From Lysobacterales bacterium (lineage in GTDB: Bacteria; Pseudomonadota; Gammaproteobacteria; Xanthomonadales; Marinicellaceae): a stretch of DNA of 6,850 bases. Location of the stretch: contig WGBZ01000130.1 in NCBI GenBank assembly GCA_015494035.1, positions 1 to 6,850 on the forward strand. The letters are read 5' to 3'. Under the pieces are notes generated by a model. It was given only the letters and a program-made list of their open reading frames with translations, searched no databases and had not been told where the DNA came from. A program made the position numbers and the translations under genes. Numbering within the stretch: position 1 is the first letter of the stretch; each line of letters starts with the position of its first letter. Of this stretch, positions 1 to 5,250 are shown piece by piece.

Positions 1-87
1 GACCCGGGCACGGAAGAAGAAGGCTTCTACCTGGATGAAGTGAAGTATCAAAGCGTGCTGGTGCCATCGGCCTGCACGGCCAACTGA
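1..87 (+). CDS. C-terminal end of an unrecognised protein (partial)
   Basis: Frame 1 is open from the first base to a TGA at 85-87, giving the last 28 residues of a protein whose start lies left of the window. The tail contains the stretch GFYLDEVKYQSVLV. An alternating aromatic/acidic/hydrophobic strand of this kind is often the last beta strand of jelly-roll or carbohydrate-binding-like domains in secreted proteins, but that is only a resemblance and I do not assign a function. A strong intrinsic terminator begins 35 bases after the stop, which supports this being a genuine gene end. The fragment is too short for any family call. Confidence 0.62.
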   Translation, partial: DPGTEEEGFYLDEVKYQSVLVPSACTAN

Positions 88-122
88 TTCAGTCCGATTT
101 AGACTGAGTCTCTCCCAACCAC

Positions 123-150
123 AAGCCCCGGCCAGACCGGGGCTTTTTTA
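123..150 (+). terminator. Rho-independent terminator of the leftmost gene
   Basis: A perfect 9-bp stem (AAGCCCCGG at 123-131 pairing with CCGGGGCTT at 137-145) encloses a 5-base loop and runs into six T residues (144-149). It lies 35 bases after the stop at 87, as expected for the intrinsic terminator of that gene. It also insulates the downstream promoter at 203-231. Confidence 0.9.
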
Positions 151-202
151 TTACTAACTTGGCATGGTTAATGGATCGTCTCGGCATTCTGAGCGTGCGC
201 TC

Positions 203-231
203 TTTTCATCACCCAGTCAATGCGGTATATT
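203..231 (+). promoter_or_regulatory. Candidate sigma70-type promoter for the thioredoxin-like gene
   Basis: TTTTCA (203-208, 4/6 to the -35 consensus) is separated by 17 bases from TATATT (226-231, 5/6 to the -10 consensus). This predicts a transcript start near 238, about 20 bases before the ATG at 259. It lies after the preceding terminator and before the first gene of a probable two-gene unit. It also overlaps the alternative ATG at 220, which argues against translation starting there. Confidence 0.5.
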
Positions 232-258
232 TTTGCCTCACTCACACGAAAATTCGCC

Positions 259-864
259 ATGAAACCCGCCACTCACTCATTCACCTCGCGACTCCTGGTC
301 TTGCTGTTTGTTCTGGCCATGGCCCCCGGCCTGGCCCAGGCCCGCAAAAAACACCAGCCACAACCCGTGCCACGTCCGGTGCCCACTGAGGACCTGGGAC
401 TGATGATCAATGGCAAGCGGCTCAGTCTGGAGCAATTCAAGGGGCAGCCCGTGGTGCTGACTTTCTGGCACCACCAGTGCATTCCGTGCCTGCATGAGCT
501 ACCGGTGCTCGATCAGGTGCAAAAACGCCTTGGCACCAAACTGGTCAGAATTGTTGCCATTGGCCACCATCAGGAACGACGGGTGGCGGTGAAAAACATT
601 AAGAAACTGCGCAAAAAGGGGTTCAGTCTCGAATTCACCTTTGATCCCACCGGTTCCGTGGGGCAGAAATATGGCGTCAAAGGCATTCCCCACCTGGTGA
701 TTATCGGCATGGACGGCAAAATTATTTACGAGCACGTGGGCTGGGGTGAACATTCCCTGAAACCCATTTTGCAAACGTTAAAAAAAGAACTGATGAAAGC
801 CACCGATACAGAGCAAAAGGTTCCGGCCGACTCATCCGGCCAGGCCACCGCCGGCACGCCATAA
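259..864 (+). CDS. Exported TlpA/ResA-like thioredoxin-fold protein
   Basis: The 201-residue product probably acts in the periplasm as a thiol-disulfide oxidoreductase or a related redox-fold protein. Residues 1-28 form a Sec signal peptide: a basic/polar start, a hydrophobic core RLLVLLFVLAM, and an AQA cleavage site before Arg29. A proline-rich linker (about 34-42) follows, then the TlpA-like domain: LSLEQFKGQPVVLTFW (56-70), the active site C74-I-P-C77 followed by a conserved ELP, and the cis-proline loop G-I-P144. TlpA/ResA proteins usually have Trp just before the first cysteine; here it is Gln73, preceded by two His. The tail after about residue 182 is low complexity. I chose ATG 259 over the in-frame ATG 220 because it gives a clean signal peptide and the likely -10 box lies at 226-231. 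No clear Shine-Dalgarno is visible at either start. The cupin gene follows after 51 bases. The substrate is unknown. Confidence 0.82.
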   Translation: MKPATHSFTSRLLVLLFVLAMAPGLAQARKKHQPQPVPRPVPTEDLGLMINGKRLSLEQFKGQPVVLTFWHHQCIPCLHELPVLDQVQKRLGTKLVRIVAIGHHQERRVAVKNIKKLRKKGFSLEFTFDPTGSVGQKYGVKGIPHLVIIGMDGKIIYEHVGWGEHSLKPILQTLKKELMKATDTEQKVPADSSGQATAGTP

Positions 865-915
865 TAAGCAGCCTTATCGATACGGCATGAACCCGCCTGA
901 AACAAGGACCTGACC

Positions 916-1221
916 ATGAAACCCTTTCCCAACCTGATTGATTCCCTACCGGCCTTTGACGGCCCTTTTAACGCCCGCAAACTCACAGGCGACAAGGCCA
1001 CGGTGCTGTTTGCCAGCTACCCGACTGGCACCACCATCCCGGTGCACAGCCACGAGACAGAAAACGTGGGCGTGGTTACACAAGGCACACTGGAGTTGAT
1101 TGTGAATGGGAAAACCAGCCTGTACCAGTGCGGCGACTGGTATCACCTGCTGCCGGGGCAGGAACATTCGGCCTTTTTCCCCGAAGACACCGCCATAATT
1201 GAATGCTGGTTCGATAAATAA
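916..1221 (+). CDS. Small single-domain cupin protein
   Basis: This 101-residue protein is a compact beta-barrel of the cupin_2 type, with no signal peptide, so probably cytoplasmic. Cupin motif 1 spans G38-TTIPV-H44-S-H46-ETEN-VGVVTQ-G57. Motif 2 is around G73-DWYHLLPGQE-H84. His44, His46 and His84 fit the three canonical metal-binding histidines. The usual metal-binding Glu position (six residues before Gly57) is Asn50, with Glu49 next to it, so metal coordination may differ. Stand-alone cupins of this size can be isomerases, dioxygenases or ligand sensors, and the sequence does not decide between them. The start is well supported: AAGGA at 904-908 lies 7 bases before the ATG. No promoter is evident in the 51-base gap after the thioredoxin-like gene, so the two are probably cotranscribed. 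A hairpin terminator follows the stop. Confidence 0.85.
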   Translation: MKPFPNLIDSLPAFDGPFNARKLTGDKATVLFASYPTGTTIPVHSHETENVGVVTQGTLELIVNGKTSLYQCGDWYHLLPGQEHSAFFPEDTAIIECWFDK

Positions 1222-1249
1222 GCCCGACGCAGCCACACAAATCACAACG

Positions 1250-1283
1250 CAAAGCCGGCTGCGAAGCCGGCTTTGTTATTTTG
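1250..1283 (+). terminator. Hairpin terminator after the cupin gene, possibly bidirectional
   Basis: A perfect 11-bp stem (CAAAGCCGGCT at 1250-1260 with AGCCGGCTTTG at 1265-1275) closes a GCGA tetraloop and is followed by TTATTTT (1276-1282). It lies 28 bases after the cupin stop. Because ffh converges from the other side, the same hairpin read on the minus strand could also end ffh transcripts, although the downstream tract on that strand is less T-rich. Confidence 0.8.
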
Positions 1284-1292
1284 CTGTCTTGC

Positions 1293-1310
1293 TAACCCGG
1301 CGCCGGGTTA
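1293..1310. repeat. Perfect 18-bp palindrome between convergent genes
   Basis: TAACCCGGCGCCGGGTTA is fully self-complementary (9-bp arms, no spacer). It sits 18 bases past the ffh stop codon and 17 bases past the cupin-side terminator hairpin. In ffh mRNA it could fold into a small GC-rich hairpin, but no T-run follows it on either strand, so it is not a standard terminator by itself. It could be an RNA 3'-end stabiliser or a protein binding site. Confidence 0.6.
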
Positions 1311-1327
1311 ACTGTGAATTCCCACCA

Positions 1328-2689
1328 TCAGAACGGCATCCCGCCGGGTGGCATACGGCCTTTCATGCGCTTCATCATTTTCATCATGCCACCGCCGGAA
1401 AATTTCTTCATCATTTTCTGCATCTGGTTGAACTGCTTGAGCATGCGCGTCACGTCCTGAATCTGGGTGCCCGAACCGTTGGCGATGCGGCGTTTGCGCG
1501 AACCCTTGATCAACTGCGGGTAAAGGCGTTCTTTTTTGGTCATGGAATTGATGATGGCGATCATGCGGTCAGCGGTTTTGTCGTTAACCTTGTTTTTCAT
1601 GGCGTCGGGGATATTGCCCATGCCGGGCAGCTTGTCCATCAAGGCCGTCATGCCGCCCATGTTCTGCATCTGCAGCAACTGTTCGCGAAAATCAACCAGG
1701 GTGAATTTCTGCCCTTTTTGCATCTTGCGGGCCAGTTTTTCGGCTTTTTTCTTGTCGACCTTGCGTTCGACCTCTTCCACCAGCGACAGCACATCGCCCA
1801 TGCCCAGAATGCGGGACGCCAGACGATCGGGATGAAACGGTTCCAGGGCCTCCATTTTTTCGCCCAGACCCATGAATTTGATGGGCTTGCCGGTGATTTC
1901 GCGCACGGAGAGGGCCGCCCCGCCACGGGAATCACCGTCCACCTTGGTCAACACCACGCCAGTCAAGTCCAGGGCTTCATCAAAGGCCTTGGCCACATTG
2001 GCCGCGTCCTGACCGATCATGGCATCCACCACAAACAGGGTTTCGGCCGGCTTGAGGGTTTCCTGCAAGGCCGAGATTTCCTTCATCATGCCTTCGTCAA
2101 TGGCCAACCGGCCGGCGGTGTCCACAATCAGCACGTCGTAGAACCCCTTGCGCGCGGCTTCCACCGCCTTTTGCGCAATGGCCACTGGCTCATCGGTGAC
2201 CGTGGACGGGTAGAAGCTCGCGCCCACCTGTTCGGCCACGGTTTTCAGTTGCTCGATGGCCGCCGGTCGATACACGTCGGTGCTCACCACCATGACCTTT
2301 TTGCCTTCACGCTCAGCCAGGTACTTGGCCAGCTTGCCGGTGCTGGTGGTTTTACCGGCCCCTTGCAGGCCGGCCATCAGAATCACCGCCGGCGGCTGGG
2401 TTTTCAGGTTCAGGCCACTGGTTTCGCTGCCCAGCAGGCGGGTCAGTTCTTCATTGACAATCTTGACCAGTACCTGGGCCGGTGTCAGACTGGTCATGAC
2501 CTCCTCGCCCACAGCGCGTTGCTTCACGGTATCGATAAAGGTTTTGACCACCGGCAAGGCCACGTCGGCTTCCAGCAAGGCCACGCGCACATCGCGCAAG
2601 GCTTCCTTGATGTTGTCTTCGCTCAGCTGCGCCTGGCCGCGGATTTTCTGAATGGTTTTGGAAAGTTTGTCGGTGAGGTTGTCAAACAT
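1328..2689 (-). CDS. ffh: Signal recognition particle protein Ffh (SRP54 GTPase)
   Basis: Ffh binds 4.5S RNA and the signal sequences of nascent membrane proteins, then delivers ribosomes to the receptor FtsY at the inner membrane. The 453-residue product has the normal family length and domain order. The N domain (about 1-90) contains LRDVRVALLEADVALPVV. The GTPase domain has the P-loop GLQGAGKT (107-114), TDVYRPAA (137-144), DTAGR (190-194), TKVDGD (248-253) and GLGEK (274-278). The M domain (about 300-453) is methionine-rich, with the RNA-binding segment SRKRRIANGSG (397-407) and a Met/Lys-rich tail. The start codon reads ATG on the minus strand at 2689-2687, giving the typical MFDNLTDKLS beginning; a strong Shine-Dalgarno is not obvious. 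An extended -10 promoter lies just upstream (2719-2727). In many gammaproteobacteria rpsP-rimM-trmD-rplS follow ffh; here a cupin gene converges on it instead. Confidence 0.98.
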   Translation of the reverse strand: MFDNLTDKLSKTIQKIRGQAQLSEDNIKEALRDVRVALLEADVALPVVKTFIDTVKQRAVGEEVMTSLTPAQVLVKIVNEELTRLLGSETSGLNLKTQPPAVILMAGLQGAGKTTSTGKLAKYLAEREGKKVMVVSTDVYRPAAIEQLKTVAEQVGASFYPSTVTDEPVAIAQKAVEAARKGFYDVLIVDTAGRLAIDEGMMKEISALQETLKPAETLFVVDAMIGQDAANVAKAFDEALDLTGVVLTKVDGDSRGGAALSVREITGKPIKFMGLGEKMEALEPFHPDRLASRILGMGDVLSLVEEVERKVDKKKAEKLARKMQKGQKFTLVDFREQLLQMQNMGGMTALMDKLPGMGNIPDAMKNKVNDKTADRMIAIINSMTKKERLYPQLIKGSRKRRIANGSGTQIQDVTRMLKQFNQMQKMMKKFSGGGMMKMMKRMKGRMPPGGMPF

Positions 2690-2718
2690 AGTGCCGTCGA
2701 TTGAAATTGAATGGGCGT

Positions 2719-2727
2719 ATTATCCCA
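2719..2727 (-). promoter_or_regulatory. Candidate extended -10 promoter of ffh
   Basis: Read on the minus strand, TGG-GATAAT is an extended -10 element (TGN plus a 5/6 match to TATAAT). It would start transcription near 2712, leaving a leader of about 23 bases before the ffh ATG. No convincing -35 hexamer is present 16-18 bases upstream, which is common for extended -10 promoters. Confidence 0.45.
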
Positions 2728-2791
2728 CAGCTTGGCAAGCCCGGTACCGCCTGGCAGCCAAAAAGGCCTGCAAAGTGCTGTCGGTGGCGCG

Positions 2792-2797
2792 TATAAT
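2792..2797 (+). promoter_or_regulatory. Candidate -10 box of the ypjD-like gene
   Basis: A perfect TATAAT lies in the 254-bp divergent region between ffh and the ypjD-like gene. The hexamer 17 bases upstream, TGCAAA (2769-2774), is a poor -35 match (3/6). A start near 2804 would give an untranslated leader of about 140 bases. The leader contains no obvious terminator, riboswitch or convincing small gene. Together with the minus-strand element at 2719-2727 it makes a divergent, non-overlapping promoter pair. Confidence 0.4.
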
Positions 2798-2943
2798 TTG
2801 TGCCATTGGCCAGTCAGCGATCACCGTAATCACTGCTGCTAACCGACAAAGGCACAGGAACACACTGGCAGGCGATAAGTAGAAAACAGCGTAAAGCCTC
2901 GGCCACAGCCCCAGAAACATAAAGCACAGACACAGGAACAGCG

Positions 2944-3705
2944 ATGGACACTTTTCTTTTTATTGGCACCCTGGCGGCCTGGCTGGTCTGGTTACTGACA
3001 CAAAAAAGGCCAGCCATCGCCTTTACCGCCGCTGCGGTGGCGCTGGTTTTGCAAGGTTACTGGATTGCGCTGGTGCTGGTCACAGCCGAGGGCTGGCATT
3101 TTGACCTGAAAAACACCTTGCTGGTGGCCAGTTGGCTGGCCGCCATCACCGCCATTATCGCCCGCATCCGTTCTGCCTGGGTGCACGTGCCGCTGAGCCT
3201 GTTCGCCATGGGCGCGGTGGTCTTCGCTTATCTGGAGCGCCAACACATCAGCCCACCCAGGGATTTCAGCTGGCAACTGGACCTGCACATCACCCTGTCG
3301 CTGGTAGCCTTTGCCATTTTGCTGGTGGCCACGCTCTTTGCCGGCGCTTTGTGGCATCACATCCGCACACTCAAAAACGCCCCCGCAAAAATCAGCAAGC
3401 AGAACATCTCCGTGTTGGAAGAAGAACAAAAACTGTTCACCCTGATCCTGATTGGCTGGCTGACCCTGACCACGGCTCTGATTTCCGGGTTGATTTTTAT
3501 CCGCGATTTTCTGGGCGAAAACCTGGGTCACAAGGTGCTGTTTTCCCTGCTGGCCTGGTTTGTGTTCGGCTTCCTGCTGGCCGCTCGCGCCCTCAAGGGC
3601 TGGCGAGGTGAAAAGGCCGTGCGTTGGGCGGTGGCCGGCATGATACTGCTGGCGGTGGGATTTATCGGCACCAAGTTTGTGGCCGAATGGCTGCTGGCTG
3701 CATAA
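2944..3705 (+). CDS. ypjD: YpjD/CcsA-like inner membrane protein of the cytochrome c assembly superfamily
   Basis: This 253-residue, very hydrophobic protein has about eight predicted membrane helices (near 4-18, 24-46, 57-74, 80-97, 115-138, 164-186, 196-215 and 227-248). The layout and motifs match the YpjD branch of the CcsA/CcmC superfamily, relatives of haem-handling proteins. Its own role is not settled, and a function in c-type cytochrome maturation should not be assumed. Family-like features are the W-Q-x-x-x-H115-I-x-x-S-L segment, the loop with N-L-G-H196-K before a helix, GWRG (219-222) and a C-terminal GTKFV segment. The CcsA WWD haem-binding motif is not seen. The start is supported by AGGA at 2934-2937, 6 bases before the ATG. 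Its placement divergent from ffh and before a CorC-type transporter gene is the usual gammaproteobacterial arrangement, which adds weight to the name. Confidence 0.85.
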   Translation: MDTFLFIGTLAAWLVWLLTQKRPAIAFTAAAVALVLQGYWIALVLVTAEGWHFDLKNTLLVASWLAAITAIIARIRSAWVHVPLSLFAMGAVVFAYLERQHISPPRDFSWQLDLHITLSLVAFAILLVATLFAGALWHHIRTLKNAPAKISKQNISVLEEEQKLFTLILIGWLTLTTALISGLIFIRDFLGENLGHKVLFSLLAWFVFGFLLAARALKGWRGEKAVRWAVAGMILLAVGFIGTKFVAEWLLAA

Positions 3706-3731
3706 AGGCATCGCAACAGACCAGCGGCTGA

Positions 3732-3763
3732 TCGACATGGCGGACAGGCGTTTCTGATATAAT
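3732..3763 (+). promoter_or_regulatory. Extended -10 promoter for the CorC-type transporter gene
   Basis: TGA-TATAAT (3755-3763) is a perfect extended -10 element in the 87-base gap after the ypjD-like gene. A -35-like TCGACA (3732-3737, 5/6) is present, but the 20-base spacing is too long for it to be used well, so the extended -10 probably carries the activity. Transcription would start near 3770, giving the transporter gene its own promoter and a leader of about 23 bases. Confidence 0.6.
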
Positions 3764-3792
3764 AGCGGTTTATCAACTACCCACCCACCGCC

Positions 3793-5073
3793 TTGGACGA
3801 AATTCCCATAAGTTGGCTGATTGCCACACTTGTCGCCCTACTCCTGCTTTCCGCTTTTTTCTCCAGTGCCGAAACCGCCTTGATGGCGCTCAATCGCGTG
3901 CGCCTGAAACACAAGGCCAAAAGCCATCGTGGCGCCCGGCTGGCGCAGCAACTGCTGCAAAAACCCGACCGGCTCATTGGCCTGATTTTGATCGGCAACA
4001 ACTTCGTCAACATTCTCGCCTCGGCCGTCACCACCGTGGCCGCCATTCGCATTGCGGGCGAAAAAGGCATCGCCTGGGGCACCATTTTCCTGACCATTGT
4101 GGTGCTGATTTTTGCCGAGGTCACGCCCAAGACCTTTGCCGCCCTGCACCCGGAAAAAATCGCCTTTCGCGCCGCTTATGTGCTGACCCCGTTGCTGAAA
4201 ATCATGTACCCGGTGGTCTGGTTCACCAATGTGTTGTCCAATGGCCTGTTGCGCCTGCTGGGCGTTCCCAAGGACATCGCCGAAGAAGCGCTGTCGCGTG
4301 AGGAACTGAAAACCCTGGTGATCGAAAACGACAACATCCGTCCTGACCTGAACCAAAAAATGATGATCAACGTCATGGATCTGGACAACATCAACATCGA
4401 GGACATCATGGTGCCCCGCAGCGAGATTGTGGGCATCGACCTGAACGACGACTGGGACACCATCGAAAAGCAGCTGGTCAGCAGTTACCTGACGCGCTTG
4501 CCGGTGTACGAGGATGACATCAACAACGTGGTGGGCACCCTGCATATCCGCACGGTGTTGCCCTTGCTGGCCAAGGGGCGCCTCAACCACAACACCCTGC
4601 GCAGCGTCCTGCGCAAGCCCTATTTCGTGCCGGAAGGCGCGGACCTGGCCACACAGCTGAAAGAATTCCAGAAACGCGAACGGCGCATGGGGCTGGTGGT
4701 GGACGAGTACGGGGATGTTCAGGGCCTGATCACCCTGGATGACATCCTGGAAGAAATCGTCGGCGACTTCACCTCCGAACCCAAAAACCGGGGCCGGCAC
4801 GTGACCAAAGTGGCCGAAAACGCCTACATGGTGGACGGCCGCATCCCCATCCGCAGCCTCAACCGACGCATGCAGTGGGACCTGCCCTTTGAAGAAGCCA
4901 GCACCATCAGCGGCCTGATCACCGAACAGCTGCAAGACATGCCAGAACCCGGCTCCAGTGTGGACGTCAACGGCTACCACATGACCGTCAAGGAAGTGGA
5001 CGAAGACAAGGTGGTGCGCAAGGTCATCATCAACCCCCCTTCGGGCACGGAAACCGCCAGCAACGCGGCCTGA
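3793..5073 (+). CDS. CNNM/CorC-type (DUF21-CBS) membrane transporter, HlyC/CorC family
   Basis: This 426-residue inner membrane protein belongs to the CNNM/CorB-CorC family, linked to Mg2+ (and Co2+) export; the older haemolysin label for the family is misleading. The DUF21 membrane domain (about 1-160) holds SAFFSSAETALMALNR (20-35), LIGNNFVNILAS (67-78) and FAEVTPKT (107-114), the conserved polar segments of the ion pathway. A CBS pair follows (about 204-325): EDIMVPRSEIVGID, RLPVYEDDINNVVG, then LVVDEYGDVQGLITLDD and EEIVGDF. The last part (about 335-415) is the CorC/HlyC C-terminal domain. The length is normal for the CorB/YfjD type. The frame opens after a TAG at 3763-3765, and the only standard start codon before conserved sequence is TTG 3793. 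This gives MDEIP, like relatives that begin Met-Asp. No Shine-Dalgarno precedes it, so translation may be weak or leader-dependent. A terminator lies immediately after the stop. Confidence 0.93.
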   Translation: MDEIPISWLIATLVALLLLSAFFSSAETALMALNRVRLKHKAKSHRGARLAQQLLQKPDRLIGLILIGNNFVNILASAVTTVAAIRIAGEKGIAWGTIFLTIVVLIFAEVTPKTFAALHPEKIAFRAAYVLTPLLKIMYPVVWFTNVLSNGLLRLLGVPKDIAEEALSREELKTLVIENDNIRPDLNQKMMINVMDLDNINIEDIMVPRSEIVGIDLNDDWDTIEKQLVSSYLTRLPVYEDDINNVVGTLHIRTVLPLLAKGRLNHNTLRSVLRKPYFVPEGADLATQLKEFQKRERRMGLVVDEYGDVQGLITLDDILEEIVGDFTSEPKNRGRHVTKVAENAYMVDGRIPIRSLNRRMQWDLPFEEASTISGLITEQLQDMPEPGSSVDVNGYHMTVKEVDEDKVVRKVIINPPSGTETASNAA

Positions 5074-5122
5074 CAGCCCCCTGCCCCAGCTCAGACCAGG
5101 GGGCTGAATTTTCCTTTTTTTT
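5074..5122 (+). terminator. Strong Rho-independent terminator after the transporter gene
   Basis: A perfect 10-bp stem (CAGCCCCCTG at 5074-5083 with CAGGGGGCTG at 5097-5106) encloses a 13-base loop and is followed by a long T-rich tract with eight consecutive T residues ending at 5122. The stem begins directly after the TGA stop at 5071-5073. Confidence 0.93.
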
Positions 5123-5146
5123 GTGCACCAGCACTTCATCGGAAAC

Positions 5147-5158
5147 TGACCGCGGTCA
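5147..5158. promoter_or_regulatory. Palindromic candidate operator upstream of the acylase promoter
   Basis: TGACCGCGGTCA is a perfect 12-bp palindrome. With one mismatched pair skipped, the symmetry extends to AA/TT on each side (5144-5161). It ends two bases before the putative -35 (5161-5166), with its centre about 42 bases before the predicted transcription start, where class II activators bind. A 12-bp palindrome occurs by chance about once in 4 kb, so the position is the main support. Confidence 0.35.
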
Positions 5159-5160
5159 AT

Positions 5161-5188
5161 TCGACCCGGCTTTGTGCTGTGCTATACT
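5161..5188 (+). promoter_or_regulatory. Candidate promoter of the penicillin-acylase-family gene
   Basis: TGC-TATACT (5180-5188) is an extended -10 element with a 5/6 hexamer, and TCGACC (5161-5166, 4/6) lies 16 bases upstream as a weak -35. The predicted start is near 5195, leaving a leader of about 55 bases. A perfect TTGACA at 5190-5195 could be the -35 of an alternative promoter, but the only -10 candidate at 18-base spacing (TATCCG, 5214-5219) is poor. Confidence 0.5.
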
Positions 5189-5197
5189 TTTGACACA

Positions 5198-5214
5198 AAC
5201 TGCAGGATGCAGTT
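5198..5214. promoter_or_regulatory. Inverted repeat at the start of the acylase transcript
   Basis: AACTGCA (5198-5204) and TGCAGTT (5208-5214) are perfect 7-base inverted arms around GGA. They lie a few bases after the predicted transcription start, so they could be a repressor operator or a short 5' leader hairpin. Arms of this size arise by chance several times in a window of this length when spacing is free, so only the location is suggestive. Confidence 0.3.
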
Positions 5215-5237
5215 ATCCGTTTAACCACTACAGATTT

Positions 5238-5244
5238 AAGGGGA
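5238..5244 (+). promoter_or_regulatory. Ribosome binding site fixing the acylase start
   Basis: AAGGGGA ends 6 bases before the ATG at 5251. It is the strongest Shine-Dalgarno-like site in the window and selects this ATG, which also opens directly onto the signal peptide. Confidence 0.75.
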
Positions 5245-5250
5245 CAAACC

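Noticed and set aside
220..258. Upstream in-frame ATG as the start of the thioredoxin-like gene
   Set aside because: It would add 13 residues before the signal peptide, has no Shine-Dalgarno, and overlaps the likely -10 box at 226-231.
159..389. A 76-codon plus-strand frame overlapping the thioredoxin-like gene start
   Set aside because: It is out of frame with the real gene, and its C-terminal half is a Pro/Gly/Thr-rich out-of-frame reading of the signal peptide and linker region.
1199..2704. A 501-codon open frame on the plus strand, antisense to the whole of ffh and longer than it
   Set aside because: It is the complement of a strongly biased coding sequence. The translation is rich in His, Gln, Gly and Phe, with no recognisable domain and no good ribosome site, while ffh on the other strand is certain.
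2652..2920. Small open frames on both strands in the ffh/ypjD divergent region
   Set aside because: They overlap the start of ffh or the candidate promoters, lack ribosome sites, and show no recognisable sequence.
3838..5139. A 433-codon minus-strand open frame antisense to the transporter gene
   Set aside because: It has the same shadow composition (His, Gln, Val, Asp-rich) and mirrors the CorC-type gene, which has intact domains. It would also have to start inside the terminator region.
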